Below are positions 4,871 through 5,206 of a stretch of DNA of 5,206 nucleotides, piece by piece. Origin of the DNA: an uncultured Lachnospiraceae bacterium (GTDB lineage Bacteria > Bacillota > Clostridia > Lachnospirales > Lachnospiraceae); the NCBI GenBank assembly GCA_944376975.1, contig CALWEE010000132.1, positions 1 through 5,206 of the forward strand. The letters run 5' to 3'. How positions within the stretch are numbered: position 1 is the first letter of the stretch; each line of letters opens with the position of its first letter. Both the position numbers and the translations under genes were made by a program. Below the pieces are notes generated by a model. That model had not been told where the DNA came from. It did no database searches and was given only the letters and a program-made list of their open reading frames with translations.

Positions 4871-5206
4871 AACTATTTACAGGACCTTTGGAAACATTAA
4901 GTGAATATCGGGAGCTGAAAGAGGATATACGGACGGGAAAACTGCCGGCCTATGTGGACGGGTGCGTGGATTCCCAGAAGTGCCACTGGATGAGCAGCGT
5001 CGCGCGGGACTATCCGCTGAAGCTGATCGTCACCTACAGCGAGACGCGGGCGAAGGCCTTGTATGAAGACTACCGGTTTTTCGACCGGGACACGCTGCTT
5101 TATCCGGCCCGGGACGTGATCTTTTACAGCGCGGACGTACACAGCCATCTTTTGGTGGCCCGCCGTCTGGCCGTCCTGAAGCGGCTGATGACAGGCGAGA
5201 TCGGAA
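4867..5206 (+). CDS. mfd: Transcription-repair coupling factor Mfd, N-terminal part (window edge)
   Basis: Mfd is a large ATP-dependent DNA translocase that pushes stalled RNA polymerase off damaged DNA and recruits UvrA for transcription-coupled nucleotide excision repair. Only the first 113 residues are present, out of about 1,150 usual for the family. They fit the UvrB-like domain 1: a start-proximal helix, PAYVDGCVDSQKCHWMSSVA (27-46) in the place of the usual nucleotide-loop-like segment of this non-ATPase module, KLIVTYSETRAKALYEDYRF (52-71), and the conserved LYPARDVIFYSADVHS (78-93) followed by a basic helix. The ATPase and polymerase-interacting domains lie beyond the window. The call rests on this N-terminal pattern plus the position directly after pth, which is where mfd is commonly found in Firmicutes. 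GTG is chosen for the ribosome binding site and the four-base overlap. Confidence 0.9.
   Translation, partial: MKLFTGPLETLSEYRELKEDIRTGKLPAYVDGCVDSQKCHWMSSVARDYPLKLIVTYSETRAKALYEDYRFFDRDTLLYPARDVIFYSADVHSHLLVARRLAVLKRLMTGEIG

Overview
The window looks like chromosomal DNA of a low-to-moderate GC Clostridia-type Firmicute, most likely Lachnospiraceae or a close relative. The grounds are the paired GlgC and GlgD subunits (a Firmicute arrangement), a SpoVG of the short spore-former type, strong GGAGG-like ribosome binding sites with several GTG starts, and sigma-A style promoters. Every protein call rests on motifs I can read by eye. No database search was possible, so the family-level taxonomy is inference. 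I see no mobile element, CRISPR array, tRNA or rRNA.

Layout. On the minus strand, bases 1-1045 hold the first 348 residues of MurC (UDP-N-acetylmuramate--L-alanine ligase); its C-terminus lies outside the window. A 356-base divergent intergenic region (1046-1401) follows. It carries a candidate murC promoter with two small palindromes and a leader hairpin, an AT-rich stretch with roughly helically spaced A/T tracts and a cre-like site, and a good extended -10 promoter for the plus-strand genes with a 13-bp palindrome at the expected start of transcription. Then come glgC (1402-2673), glgD (2673-3797, overlapping by one base) and spoVG (3815-4096, 17-base gap). This operon ends in a strong intrinsic terminator (4132-4175). 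After a GC-rich hairpin and a consensus-like promoter (4228-4256) come pth (4286-4870) and the first 113 residues of mfd (from 4867, overlapping pth by four bases).

How the genes work together. GlgC and GlgD are the two subunits of ADP-glucose pyrophosphorylase, which makes the glucosyl donor for glycogen (granulose). GlgC has a full set of catalytic motifs. GlgD has lost the nucleotide-loop glycines and the DVGT aspartate, so it probably modulates GlgC. SpoVG, an RNA/DNA-binding regulator of sporulation and cell division, seems to be co-transcribed with them, which may tie storage-polymer synthesis to differentiation. Pth (peptidyl-tRNA recycling) and Mfd (transcription-coupled repair) form a separate housekeeping unit. 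The order spoVG...pth-mfd recalls Bacillus subtilis (spoVG-glmU-prs-ctc-pth-fin-mfd), but glmU, prs, ctc and fin are absent here and glgCD lies beside spoVG instead.

I found no clearly undescribed system. The most interesting points are the glgCD-spoVG linkage, the degenerate GlgD active site and the regulatory architecture of the divergent intergenic region.
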